DNA of 64,000 nucleotides, taken from assembly GCF_013608025.1 (NCBI RefSeq), contig NZ_VDLV01000052.1, forward strand, positions 55,640-119,639, given 5' to 3'. Origin of the DNA: Pseudomonas brassicacearum subsp. neoaurantiaca (GTDB taxonomy: Bacteria > Pseudomonadota > Gammaproteobacteria > Pseudomonadales > Pseudomonadaceae). Positions 1 through 8,324 of this stretch are shown here, piece after piece (positions within the stretch are counted from its first letter, which is position 1; each line of letters starts with the position of its first letter). A model generated the notes under the pieces. It saw nothing but the letters and a program-made list of their open reading frames with translations, did no database searches and was not told where the DNA came from. Made by a program: the position numbers and the translations under genes.

Positions 1-1
1 C

Positions 2-646
2 GCAGGCGACCTGGTCGAACTGTTCTGGGACAACTGCTACGTCGGCTCCCGCCTGCTTACGAAGACGGATGTTGGCGAAAGCATCCGCTTGCGGGTACCT
101 GAGAGCTTCATCGTCAACGGGACCTGCCGCGTCCACTACCGTGTCATGCAAATCGGACGAGGGCCGGCGCTCTCTGCCGCGCGACAGGTTCAGGTCAAGC
201 TGGACTGCCCCGGCGGCCAGCCTTCGGCCTTGACCGGTGATGAAAACCAGAGCCTGGCGCCGGTGCGGATTCCCCAAGCCATCCGCCGCCAAGGCGTGAA
301 CCCGAACCAGATCAAACGTGGCGTGCCGCTGACCATCGAGCCCTACTTGAACATGGCCGCCGACGATGCGATTACCGTGCGCTGGGGCGACGTGCGCATG
401 GATCTACCGGGGATAAAGCCTTGCGAGGTGGGCCAACCGGTCCACGTCTGGGTGCCCCCGGAAATCATCATGGAAGCAGGCGAGGACCTGCGCCTGGAAG
501 TGACCTATTGCATCATCGACCGGGTGGGCAACAACTCCCGCTGGGCTCCGCCGCGGACACTGAAAATCGGCTGCGCCAATCCGTATCTGAAGAATCCGCC
601 GAAAGCCCCGCTCATGGCCGCTGAACCGCGACACCGGGCGCCTTGA
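2..646 (+). CDS. C-terminal part of an unrecognised protein, 5' end outside window
   Basis: The reading frame is open from base 2 to the TGA at 644-646, so the gene begins before the window; a TTG at 89 is only an internal codon. The visible 214 residues show beta-rich, Ig-like spacing with repeated phrases of the form VPESFIVNG and VPPEIIMEAGEDLRLEVTY, and no transmembrane segment. The style resembles large Pseudomonas proteins built from tandem beta-sandwich modules, possibly surface or secreted. I do not recognise the family and assign no function. The codon usage is typical of the neighbouring genes. Confidence 0.7.
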   Translation, partial: AGDLVELFWDNCYVGSRLLTKTDVGESIRLRVPESFIVNGTCRVHYRVMQIGRGPALSAARQVQVKLDCPGGQPSALTGDENQSLAPVRIPQAIRRQGVNPNQIKRGVPLTIEPYLNMAADDAITVRWGDVRMDLPGIKPCEVGQPVHVWVPPEIIMEAGEDLRLEVTYCIIDRVGNNSRWAPPRTLKIGCANPYLKNPPKAPLMAAEPRHRAP

Positions 647-702
647 TGCGTTTTCTCATGCAGTCGTATCTGCACAGGCAACACCGCATGACAAATCCAA
701 CC

Positions 703-718
703 TATAGTTATTCCTAAA
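703..718 (-). promoter_or_regulatory. Candidate sulfur-regulon box upstream of the sfnB cluster
   Basis: Read on the minus strand this AT-rich element is TTTAGGAATAACTATA. It resembles elements at 40429-40449, 43549-43570, 43582-43597 and 41809-41821, all next to sulfur-related genes. It lies about 115 bp before the leader ORF start at 833. In pseudomonads CysB controls sulfur-starvation genes, so CysB is the first candidate, but I cannot verify the match. No convincing sigma70 or sigma54 promoter was pinned down here. Confidence 0.35.
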
Positions 719-832
719 GGTTAGTTCAAAAACGATATCTACACGTTTAGGGTATATAAACCGGACCACCGGACATTCTGGATTTTCGCTCGCCGCATTC
801 ATCGCGGTGTTTTCTTGAGATGTGAGGTGGGT

Positions 833-901
833 ATGGTACGGAACACAATCACCCCAGTGCAGAGCGCCAAGGCCCTGCACGCAGCCACGGAGCGGCTGTG
901 A
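833..901 (+). CDS. 22-residue leader ORF coupled to sfnB-like gene
   Basis: An ATG at 833 is preceded by the strong ribosome site GAGGTGG (824-830). It opens a 22-codon frame starting MVRNTITPVQSAKAL whose TGA (899-901) overlaps the ATG of the next gene in a TGATG junction. This geometry implies translational coupling of the downstream flavoprotein gene. The peptide has no Cys or Met run after the start, so classic cysteine attenuation is not obvious. It could be a regulatory leader or simply the true translational entry point for the operon. Confidence 0.5.
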   Translation: MVRNTITPVQSAKALHAATERL

Positions 902-2142
902 TGTCCGATTTGGCCCAGGCAAAGGTCCAGAGCGACCAAGACATCGCGCCGCTGTTACTGCCGGCACAGATACTGCGCAACGATGCGGAAGCGATCGAGG
1001 CCGCTCATCAATTGGCCCAGGTCGCGCGCCAGCAAGCCGCGCGTCGCGATCAGCAGCGCAAGTTGCCTTGGTCGGAAATCGAGCAATTCACTCGTAGCGG
1101 GCTCGGCAGCATTGCCGTTCCTCGCGAATACGGCGGACCGCAAGTCTCCTCAGTTACCGTTGCCGAAGTGTTCGCAATCATTTCGGCGGCAGACCCGGCC
1201 CTCGGCCAGATTCCACAGAACCAGTTCGGCGTGCTCCAACTGATTCTCGCCACCGGCACCGAACGACAAAAGAAGATTCTCCTGCAGAGCCTGCTCGAAG
1301 GCTGGCGCATCGGCAATGCCGGACCGGAGCGCGGCACCCGCAACACCTTGGAGCTCAAGGCGCGGATCACGGCCGACGGCGACGGTTTTGTCATCAATGG
1401 CCAGAAGTTCTATTCCACCGGCGCGCTGTTCGCCCATTGGGTCGCCGTCAAGGCTTTGAATGACGAGGGTCGCCAGGTGTTGGCCTTCATTCGACGTGGT
1501 ACTCCAGGCCTGCGCATCGTCGATGACTGGTCGGGCTTCGGCCAGCGCACCACGGCCAGCGGCACGGTGCTGCTGAACAATGTGCGGGTCGACGCCGAGC
1601 TGGTGTTGGACAACTGGCGCATCAATGACACGCCCAACGTGCAAGGCGCATTTTCGCAACTGATCCAGGCGGCGATTGACCTGGGCATCGCCCGGGGCGC
1701 CATCGATGACGCAATCGCGTTCGTCCGTGAACGCGCCCGTCCTTGGATCGAGGCCAAGGTCGAGCGGGCCAGCGATGACCTGTACGTCATCGCCGATGTC
1801 GGCAAGCTGAAGATCGAACTGCACGCCGCCGAGGCGTTGCTGCGCAAGGCCGGGCGAGTCCTCGATCAGGTCAACGCCGCGCCGATCACCGAACAGTCCG
1901 CGGCCCGCGCCTCGATAGCCGTGGCCGAAGCCAAGGTGCTGACCACCGAGATTGCCCTGCAAGCCAGCGAAAAGCTCTTCGAACTGGCCGGCAGCCGCGC
2001 GACCCTCGCCGAATTCAATCTTGATCGCCACTGGCGCAACGCGCGGGTCCACACCCTGCACGACCCGGTGCGTTGGAAATACCACGCGGTCGGCGACTAC
2101 CGCTTGAACGGCACCTTGCCGGCCCGGCATTCCTGGATCTGA
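901..2142 (+). CDS. SfnB-family sulfur-acquisition oxidoreductase (acyl-CoA dehydrogenase fold), copy 1
   Basis: This 413-residue protein has the acyl-CoA dehydrogenase fold (helical N-domain, middle beta-domain, C-terminal four-helix domain) without a classic catalytic glutamate that I can place. Phrases such as ALGQIPQNQF and DDWSGFGQRTTASG are typical of the SfnB/DszC flavin-monooxygenase branch, which oxidises organosulfur compounds using reduced flavin supplied by a reductase. The ATG at 901 is chosen over the GTG at 898 because it is the TGATG partner of the leader ORF and sits behind CGGAG. It is followed 23 bp later by a close paralogue, so a heteromer or different substrates are possible. 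Confidence 0.85.
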   Translation: MSDLAQAKVQSDQDIAPLLLPAQILRNDAEAIEAAHQLAQVARQQAARRDQQRKLPWSEIEQFTRSGLGSIAVPREYGGPQVSSVTVAEVFAIISAADPALGQIPQNQFGVLQLILATGTERQKKILLQSLLEGWRIGNAGPERGTRNTLELKARITADGDGFVINGQKFYSTGALFAHWVAVKALNDEGRQVLAFIRRGTPGLRIVDDWSGFGQRTTASGTVLLNNVRVDAELVLDNWRINDTPNVQGAFSQLIQAAIDLGIARGAIDDAIAFVRERARPWIEAKVERASDDLYVIADVGKLKIELHAAEALLRKAGRVLDQVNAAPITEQSAARASIAVAEAKVLTTEIALQASEKLFELAGSRATLAEFNLDRHWRNARVHTLHDPVRWKYHAVGDYRLNGTLPARHSWI

Positions 2143-2165
2143 CGACCCGACCTCTGGAGCAGCAC

Positions 2166-3359
2166 ATGACGCTTTCCCAACACGTCGCGGTGATTACCAG
2201 CGATGAACAAGCCCTGATTGTCGCCAGCGACCTGGCCGAAGATTTCAAGCGCGACAGTGCCCTGCGCGACCGCGAACGGCGCCTGCCGCACCCGGAACTC
2301 GAGGCGTTCTCACGCTCTGGCCTGTGGGGCATCAGCGTGCCCAAGGCCTATGGCGGCGCGGGCGTATCCAACGTCACGCTGGCCAAGGTCGTTGCGCTGA
2401 TCTCCCAGGCCGACGGCTCGCTCGGCCAGATTCCGCAAAATCATTTCTATGCGCTGGAAGTGCTGCGGGTCAACGGCAGCGAAGCCCAGAAGCAGCGGTT
2501 GTACGCCGAGGTGCTGGCCGGCCAGCGGTTCGGCAATGCCCTTGCCGAGCTCGGGACCCGGACGGCCCATGACCGCATCACCCAGCTGCGCCGCGACGGC
2601 GATGGTTATCGCATCAATGGTCGCAAGTTCTACGCCACCGGGGCGATCTACGCCCAGCGCATCCCCACCTCGGTGGTGGATGAGAACGGTGTGCAGCAGT
2701 TGGCGTTCGTCCCGCGCAACAGCAAAGGCCTGACGGTGATCGACGACTGGAGCGGTTTCGGCCAGCGCACCACGGGCAGCGGCTCGGTGGTCTTCGAGGA
2801 TGTCCAGGTCGGTGCCGAGGACATCGTGCCCTTCCAGAGCGCCTTCGAACGCCCAACCCCGGTAGGCCCGCTGGCGCAGATCCTTCACGCCGCCATCGAT
2901 ACCGGCATCGCCCGCGCCGCCTATGAAGACACCTTGCATTTTGTCCGCCACAAAACCCGGCCATGGATCGACGCCACCACTGACGTCGCGACCCAGGACC
3001 CACATACCCTCAAGAGCTTCGGTCACCTGAGCATTCGCTTGCACGCCGCCGAAGCCTTGCTGGAACGCGCCGGAGAATTCCTCGACCGCGCCCAGGCTGA
3101 CACGAACGCAGAAACGGTAGCAGCGGCCTCGATTGCGGTGGCAGAAGCCCGGGCGATCAGCACGGAAATCTCCCTGGCGGCTGGCAGCACGCTGTTCGAA
3201 CTGGCCGGCAGCCAGGCGACCCTGGCCGAACATGGCCTCGACCGTCACTGGCGCAACGCCCGGGTGCATACCTTGCACGACCCGGTGCGCTGGAAATATC
3301 ACGCGGTCGGCAACTTCTACCTCAACGATGAAAAACCGCCGCTGCGGGGGACGATCTGA
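2166..3359 (+). CDS. SfnB-family sulfur-acquisition oxidoreductase, copy 2
   Basis: This is a 397-residue paralogue of the preceding gene, sharing the SLGQIPQNHF and DDWSGFGQRTTGSG segments and the C-terminal DRHWRNARVHTLHDPVRWKYHAVG block almost unchanged. The frame is open further upstream (2073), but the ATG at 2166 behind TGGAG (2154-2158) gives an N-terminus that aligns with the family. The stop TGA overlaps the ATG of the FMN monooxygenase gene (TGATG), so the two are translationally coupled. The pair probably arose by tandem duplication. The likely role is desulfurisation or processing of organosulfur compounds under sulfate limitation, by family knowledge; the exact substrate is unknown. 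Confidence 0.85.
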   Translation: MTLSQHVAVITSDEQALIVASDLAEDFKRDSALRDRERRLPHPELEAFSRSGLWGISVPKAYGGAGVSNVTLAKVVALISQADGSLGQIPQNHFYALEVLRVNGSEAQKQRLYAEVLAGQRFGNALAELGTRTAHDRITQLRRDGDGYRINGRKFYATGAIYAQRIPTSVVDENGVQQLAFVPRNSKGLTVIDDWSGFGQRTTGSGSVVFEDVQVGAEDIVPFQSAFERPTPVGPLAQILHAAIDTGIARAAYEDTLHFVRHKTRPWIDATTDVATQDPHTLKSFGHLSIRLHAAEALLERAGEFLDRAQADTNAETVAAASIAVAEARAISTEISLAAGSTLFELAGSQATLAEHGLDRHWRNARVHTLHDPVRWKYHAVGNFYLNDEKPPLRGTI

Positions 3360-4717
3360 TGGCGGCCGGCAAGAAAAAAATTCTCCTCAATGCGTTCAAC
3401 ATGAACTGCATCGGGCATATCAATCATGGCCTGTGGACCCATCCACAGGACACTTCGACCCAGTACAACACCATCGAATACTGGACCGGGCTGGCCCAGT
3501 TGTTGGAGCGCGGTTTGTTCGATGGCTTGTTCATTGCCGATATCGTCGGGGTCTATGACGTTTATCAGCAATCGGTGGATGTCACGCTGAAAGAGTCGAT
3601 CCAACTGCCGGTCAACGACCCGCTGCTGCTGGTCTCGGCGATGGCTGCCGTGACGAAGAACCTCGGCTTCGGCCTCACGGCCAACTTGACCTACGAACCA
3701 CCGTACCTGTTCGCCCGGCGCATGAGCACGCTGGATCACCTGAGTCGCGGCAGGGTCGGCTGGAACATCGTCACCGGCTACCTGGACAGCGCCGCCAAGG
3801 CCATGGGCCTCACTGCGCAAGTCGAACATGACCGCCGCTACGACCAGGCCGACGAGTACCTGCAAGTGCTCTACAAGCTGTGGGAAGGCAGTTGGGAAAA
3901 CGACGCGGTCATCAACGATCGCGAGCAGCGGATCTATGCCCAGCCAGAGAAGGTGCACAAGGTCCGGCATCATGGCGAGTTCTATCAGGTCGAAGGCTAC
4001 CACCTCTGCGAACCCTCGCCGCAACGCACACCCGTGCTGTTCCAGGCCGGCAGCTCGGAGCGGGGTCTGCTGTTTGCCGGGCGTCACGCCGAATGCGTGT
4101 TCATCAGCGGCCAGAACAAACCGGCGACCAAGGTCCAAGTGGACAAGGTCCGAGCCAGTGCCATCGAGGCCGGGCGCAACCCTGAGGACATCAAGGTCTT
4201 CATGGGCCTCAACGTGATCGTCGGCGAGACCGAAGTGGCCGCCTGGGCCAAGCATGCCGAGTACCTGGGCTACGCCAGCGCCGAGGCCGGCGTGGCGCAT
4301 TTTTCCGCGTCGACGGGCATCGATTTTTCCGCGTACGAACTGGACGAACCGATCCAGTACGTGAAGAGCAACGCCATCCAGTCCGCCACCAAGACCCTGC
4401 AAAACAACGATTGGACCCGCCGCAAATTGCTGGAGCAACACGCCTTGGGCGGGCGCTACATCACCGTGGTCGGCTCGCCCGAACAGGTCGCCGATGAGCT
4501 GGAATCCTGGATCGCCGAAACCGGCCTCGATGGCTTCAACCTGACCCGCATCGTCACGCCGCAAAGCTACGTGGATTTCATCGACCTGGTGGTTCCCGAG
4601 CTGCAGCGACGCGGGTCGTACAAGACCGAATACGACAACGGTCCACTGCGCGAAAAGCTGTTTCACACGGGGGCTCATTTGCCCGAACAACACACCGGCT
4701 CAACCTACCGGCACTGA
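3359..4717 (+). CDS. NtaA/DszA/SnaA-type FMN-dependent monooxygenase (luciferase-like)
   Basis: This 452-residue protein belongs to the bacterial-luciferase superfamily branch containing nitrilotriacetate, dibenzothiophene-sulfone and dimethyl-sulfide monooxygenases. The supporting blocks are the N-terminal MNCIGHINHGLW, the LSRGRVGWNIVTGYLDSAAK block, the RYDQADEYLQVLYKLWEGSW block and FQAGSSERGL. Such enzymes need FMNH2 from a separate flavin reductase, and none is encoded nearby. The start overlaps the stop of the upstream SfnB gene. The next genes encode an importer, so the cluster probably takes up and oxidatively cleaves an organosulfur compound. A non-sulfur substrate cannot be excluded from sequence alone. 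Confidence 0.87.
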   Translation: MAAGKKKILLNAFNMNCIGHINHGLWTHPQDTSTQYNTIEYWTGLAQLLERGLFDGLFIADIVGVYDVYQQSVDVTLKESIQLPVNDPLLLVSAMAAVTKNLGFGLTANLTYEPPYLFARRMSTLDHLSRGRVGWNIVTGYLDSAAKAMGLTAQVEHDRRYDQADEYLQVLYKLWEGSWENDAVINDREQRIYAQPEKVHKVRHHGEFYQVEGYHLCEPSPQRTPVLFQAGSSERGLLFAGRHAECVFISGQNKPATKVQVDKVRASAIEAGRNPEDIKVFMGLNVIVGETEVAAWAKHAEYLGYASAEAGVAHFSASTGIDFSAYELDEPIQYVKSNAIQSATKTLQNNDWTRRKLLEQHALGGRYITVVGSPEQVADELESWIAETGLDGFNLTRIVTPQSYVDFIDLVVPELQRRGSYKTEYDNGPLREKLFHTGAHLPEQHTGSTYRH

Positions 4718-4721
4718 CCCC

Positions 4722-4816
4722 GTGGCGAGGGAGCTTGCTCCCGCTGGTGGGCGAAGCCCGCCCAAAAAAGCTTGGGGCTACTTCGTAGCCCAGCGGGAGC
4801 AAGCTCCCTTGCCACA
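4722..4816. repeat. REP-type inverted pair, GAGGGAGCTTGCTCCC family
   Basis: Two opposed copies of the core (4722-4747 and 4790-4816) flank a spacer with its own small inverted repeat (GGGCGAAGCCCGCCC, then GGGGCTACTTCGTAGCCC). It lies between the monooxygenase and the binding-protein gene, so it may act as an mRNA-stabilising hairpin or attenuator inside the cluster. Confidence 0.85.
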
Positions 4817-4855
4817 AAAGCACAGACTCAATAATCGATGACTGGGATACCCGAC

Positions 4856-5665
4856 ATGACCAAGCACTTCCTCACTCTGCCAGTCAAAACCCTGGCCCTG
4901 GCTCTCGGCCTGTTCAGCTCGGCGCTGTTTGCCGCCGACGCCCCGCTGAAAATCGGCACCACCGCCGCGTTCGCCATTCCCTTGGAGGCAGCGGTGCAAG
5001 AAGCCGACAAACAAGGCCTCAAAGTCGAACTGGTGGAGTTCAGCGACTGGATCGCGCCCAACGTCAGCCTCGCTTCGGGTGACATCGACGTGAATTATTT
5101 CCAGCACATCCCCTTCCTGGAAAACGCCAAGGCCGCCGCTGGTTTCGACCTGGTGCCCTTCGCCCCGGGCATCATCAACAACGTCGGCCTCTACTCGAAG
5201 AAGTACAAAAGTTTCGCCGAGTTGCCGGAAGGCGCCAGCGTCGCCATTGCCAACGACCCGATCAACAGCGGACGTGGCTTGCAGTTGCTGGCCAAGGCCG
5301 GGCTGATCACGCTCAAGCCAGGGGTCGGCTACAAAGCCACCGAAGATGACATCGTGGCCAACCCGAAGAAGCTCAAGATTCTGCAAGTCGAAGCGGTACA
5401 ACTGGTGCGCGCCTACGAAGACGCTGATCTGGTGCAGGGCTATCCGGCCTACATTCGTCTGGCGAACACCTTCGATGCGACTTCCGCGTTGCTGTTCGAC
5501 GGCCTGGACCACAAGGAGTACGTCATCCAGTTCGTGATCCAGCCCAAGAGCAAGGACGACCCGCGACTGATCAAGTTCGTCGATATCTACCAGCATTCGC
5601 CCGCTGTGCGCGCAGCCTTGGACAAGGCCCACGGCAAGCTCTACCAAGCCGGCTGGGAAGGCTGA
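4856..5665 (+). CDS. MetQ/NlpA-family ABC transporter substrate-binding protein
   Basis: This periplasmic binding protein of 269 residues has a Sec signal peptide with a hydrophobic core around residues 8-24 ending ALFA|ADAP. It has no lipobox cysteine, so unlike E. coli MetQ it is probably soluble. NlpA/MetQ-family blocks are VELVEFSDWIAPNVSLASGD, DVNYFQHIPFLE, IANDPINSGRGLQLLAKAGLI and the C-terminal VRAALDKAHG. The frame starts at an earlier ATG (4838), but the ATG at 4856 places the signal peptide correctly and follows a GGGA site. The permease and ATPase genes follow at once, and the genes upstream suggest an organosulfur ligand rather than only methionine. Confidence 0.88.
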   Translation: MTKHFLTLPVKTLALALGLFSSALFAADAPLKIGTTAAFAIPLEAAVQEADKQGLKVELVEFSDWIAPNVSLASGDIDVNYFQHIPFLENAKAAAGFDLVPFAPGIINNVGLYSKKYKSFAELPEGASVAIANDPINSGRGLQLLAKAGLITLKPGVGYKATEDDIVANPKKLKILQVEAVQLVRAYEDADLVQGYPAYIRLANTFDATSALLFDGLDHKEYVIQFVIQPKSKDDPRLIKFVDIYQHSPAVRAALDKAHGKLYQAGWEG

Positions 5666-5667
5666 AC

Positions 5668-6792
5668 ATGAGTGCCGTCAACGCTCGACTCCATCACGAA
5701 GCCCCTGCGCCCTACACCGCCGACCAGACCGAGCTGCATCCGGAACTGAATCGTGCCCATGTGCGCTTCATCGGCCTGGGCAAGACCTACCAGGGCACGC
5801 AGGGTCCGGTGGCTGCGCTGCAAGGCATCGACCTGGCGATCCAGCGCGGCGAGGTATTCGGCATCATCGGCCGCAGCGGCGCGGGCAAATCGTCGCTGAT
5901 CCGCACCATCAACCGCCTCGAACAGCCCTCCAGCGGGCGGGTGCTGATCGATCAGGTGGACATTGGCGAATTCGATGAGGATCGCCTGGTGGAGTTGCGT
6001 CGGCGCATCGGCATGATCTTCCAGCATTTCAACCTGATGTCGGCCAAGACGGTGTGGCAAAACGTCGAGCTGCCGCTCAAGGTGGCCGGCGTGCCCAAGG
6101 AACAACGCCAGCACAAAGTGCGCGAACTGTTGGAACTGGTGGGCCTGGAAGGTAAGCACGACGCCTACCCGGCGCAGCTCTCGGGCGGTCAGAAGCAACG
6201 TGTCGGGATTGCCCGGGCGCTGGTCCATGACCCGCAGATCCTGTTGTGCGACGAGGCCACTTCGGCGCTCGATCCGGAGACGACTCAATCGATCCTCGGC
6301 TTGCTGCGCGAGATCAACCAGCGGCTGGGCCTGACCATCGTGCTGATCACCCACGAGATGGCGGTCATCCGCGAAGTCTGCGACCGGGTGGTGGTGCTCG
6401 AACAAGGGCGAATTGTCGAACAAGGGCCGGTTTGGGAGGTCTTCGGCAACCCGCAGCATGACGTCAGCCGCACGCTCTTGGCGCCGTTGCAGCATGCGCT
6501 GCCCGAAGAGCTGCAAAGTCGCTTGCAACCCCACCCGGCGTCCGTGGACGCGGCCACGGTGCTGCGCCTGAAATTCACTGGTGCCACGAAGGATGAGCCG
6601 GACCTGGCGGCCTTGTTCAGCGCCCTCGGTGGGCGGGTGCGCCTGCTGCATGGCGGCATCGAGCGGATTCAGGGCCATGGGCTCGGGCAATTGCTGCTGG
6701 CGGTGAGCGGCTCGCCATGGAGCGCCGAGGAGTTGCGTCGGCGCGCGGGCAATTGGGCACAACAGGTGGAGGTGCTGGGTTATGTGGTTTGA
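5668..6792 (+). CDS. metN: MetN-type ABC transporter ATP-binding protein with NIL domain
   Basis: A 374-residue ATPase. It has Walker A GRSGAGKS (about 68-75), signature LSGGQKQR (171-178), Walker B ILLCDEAT (191-198) and a C-terminal NIL-like ligand-sensing domain (about 290-365), which in MetN mediates trans-inhibition by the transported substrate. It carries about 30 extra N-terminal residues compared with usual MetN. It starts 2 bp after the binding-protein stop and overlaps the permease gene by 11 bp, forming a compact QNI operon. The symbol reflects family; the substrate here may be another sulfur compound. Confidence 0.87.
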   Translation: MSAVNARLHHEAPAPYTADQTELHPELNRAHVRFIGLGKTYQGTQGPVAALQGIDLAIQRGEVFGIIGRSGAGKSSLIRTINRLEQPSSGRVLIDQVDIGEFDEDRLVELRRRIGMIFQHFNLMSAKTVWQNVELPLKVAGVPKEQRQHKVRELLELVGLEGKHDAYPAQLSGGQKQRVGIARALVHDPQILLCDEATSALDPETTQSILGLLREINQRLGLTIVLITHEMAVIREVCDRVVVLEQGRIVEQGPVWEVFGNPQHDVSRTLLAPLQHALPEELQSRLQPHPASVDAATVLRLKFTGATKDEPDLAALFSALGGRVRLLHGGIERIQGHGLGQLLLAVSGSPWSAEELRRRAGNWAQQVEVLGYVV

Positions 6793-7426
6793 TCGGTTAT
6801 TGCAGGGTTTCATCGACACCTTCCTGATGGTCGGCGTGTCGTCATTGATCGCGTTGTTGGCGGGCATTCCGTTGGCGGTGATCCTCGTCACGAGCGGCAA
6901 GGGTGAGATTTATGAGGCGCCGGCCTTGAACAGGGCTTTGGGCGCGTTCGTGAACTTGTTCCGTTCAATACCTTTCCTGATCCTGATGGTCGCGCTGATT
7001 CCCTTCACCCGCCTGATCGTCGGCACTACTTATGGCGTGTGGGCCGCCGTGGTGCCACTGGCCATCGCCGCCACGCCGTTTTTTGCGCGGATCGCCGAAG
7101 TCAGCCTGCGGGAAGTCGACCACGGCCTGATCGAAGCAGCCCAGGCGATGGGTTGCCGGCGCTGGCATATCGTCTGGCATGTGCTGCTGCCCGAAGCGCT
7201 GCCCGGCATCGTCGGCGGCTTTACCATCACACTGGTAACGATGATCAATTCCTCCGCCATGGCTGGGGCGATCGGCGCCGGCGGCCTCGGCGATATCGCC
7301 TACCGGTATGGTTACCAGCGTTTCGACAGCCAGATCATGCTCACGGTGATCGTGTTGCTGGTGGCGTTGGTGGCGGTGATTCAACTGGGTGGGGATCGGC
7401 TGGCGCGGGGTTTGAACAAGCGCTGA
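6782..7426 (+). CDS. metI: MetI-type ABC transporter permease
   Basis: A 214-residue inner-membrane permease with about five hydrophobic segments and the EAA-type loop EAAQAMGCRRWHIVWHVLLPEALPG, where the ATPase docks. The ending segments GLGDIAYRYGYQRFDSQIM are characteristic of MetI. Its start lies inside the ATPase gene, so expression is coupled. It is the last gene of the sulfur cluster, and a methyltransferase gene follows after 70 bp. Confidence 0.88.
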   Translation: MWFDRLLQGFIDTFLMVGVSSLIALLAGIPLAVILVTSGKGEIYEAPALNRALGAFVNLFRSIPFLILMVALIPFTRLIVGTTYGVWAAVVPLAIAATPFFARIAEVSLREVDHGLIEAAQAMGCRRWHIVWHVLLPEALPGIVGGFTITLVTMINSSAMAGAIGAGGLGDIAYRYGYQRFDSQIMLTVIVLLVALVAVIQLGGDRLARGLNKR

Positions 7427-7496
7427 AGCGCGCTTCATTTGTGTGGGCGAGCTTGCGGTATAGTCGTCGAACACTCCCCATCCAAAGCCCGCAACC

Positions 7497-8123
7497 ATGA
7501 AACACACCGACGACGACCTGCACGCCATCACCGCCACGACCCTGGGGCATTACAACGCCGTGGCGGAAAGTTTTCGCGAAGGCACCCGCGACCATGATGT
7601 CAGCCAGAACATCGACGCCTTGCTAAGACACATCCAAGGACAGGCACCGTTTCATATCCTGGATTTTGGCTGCGGCCCCGGGCGCGATTTGCGCACCTTC
7701 ACCGGTCTGGGCCATGTCGCGGTGGGCCTCGACGGTTGCGAAGCGTTCGCGCGCATGGCCCGCCAGGACAGCGGCTGCGAGGTATGGCAACAGGATTTCC
7801 TGCAACTGGATCTGCCGGCGGCGCGTTTCGACGGGATCTTCGCCAACGCCGTGCTGTTTCACATTCCCGTCCAGGAACTGCCCCGCGTCCTCAAGCAATT
7901 GCACGCCACGCTCAAGCCTGGCGGTGTGCTGTTCAGCTCAAACCCCCGGGGCGAAAACCAGGAAGGCTGGAACGGCCAGCGCTTCGGCGCCTACCACGAC
8001 CTCTCGGCCTGGCGCACGCTGCTCACGGACGCGGGTTTTGAGGAGTTGGAGCATTACTACCGGCCAGCGGGGCTGCCGCGGGAGCAGCAGCCTTGGTTGG
8101 CGAGTGTTTGGCGCAAGACGTGA
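7497..8123 (+). CDS. Class I SAM-dependent methyltransferase
   Basis: A 208-residue protein with motif I ILDFGCGPGRDL (about 53-64), an acidic residue after strand 2 (VGLDGCEAFARMAR) and motif IV-like DGIFANAVLFHIP. The later LKPGGVLFSSNPRGENQEGW block fits the Methyltransf_11/25 type. The acceptor substrate cannot be told from sequence. The ribosome site is weak. It is on the same strand as the transport operon with a 70-bp gap, so co-transcription is possible but not required. Confidence 0.82.
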   Translation: MKHTDDDLHAITATTLGHYNAVAESFREGTRDHDVSQNIDALLRHIQGQAPFHILDFGCGPGRDLRTFTGLGHVAVGLDGCEAFARMARQDSGCEVWQQDFLQLDLPAARFDGIFANAVLFHIPVQELPRVLKQLHATLKPGGVLFSSNPRGENQEGWNGQRFGAYHDLSAWRTLLTDAGFEELEHYYRPAGLPREQQPWLASVWRKT

Positions 8124-8156
8124 AAGAAGTTCTGTAAGGGTTTGCGCCGAGCTCTT

Positions 8157-8301
8157 GTGGCGAGGGAGCTTGCTCCCGCTGGGACGGTCCGAGGCTTCGG
8201 GCGAAGCAGCCCCAACCCGGTTGATGTGGTTTTCCCGACAGACCGCGTCAACCGCTTTACGACGGCTGCGCCGCCGAGCGGGAGCAAGCTCCCTCGCCAC
8301 A
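8157..8301. repeat. REP-type inverted pair, GAGGGAGCTTGCTCCC family
   Basis: Opposed copies at 8157-8182 and 8275-8301 are separated by about 90 bp. The element fills the gap between the convergent methyltransferase and binding-protein genes and may act as a bidirectional 3' end. Confidence 0.85.
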
Positions 8302-8324
8302 GAGATTGTGCTTGACCACAGATT

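Noticed and set aside
4856..7426. Calling the transporter strictly a methionine importer
   Set aside because: The fold is MetQNI, but the operon context with organosulfur oxidoreductases makes another sulfur ligand equally likely.
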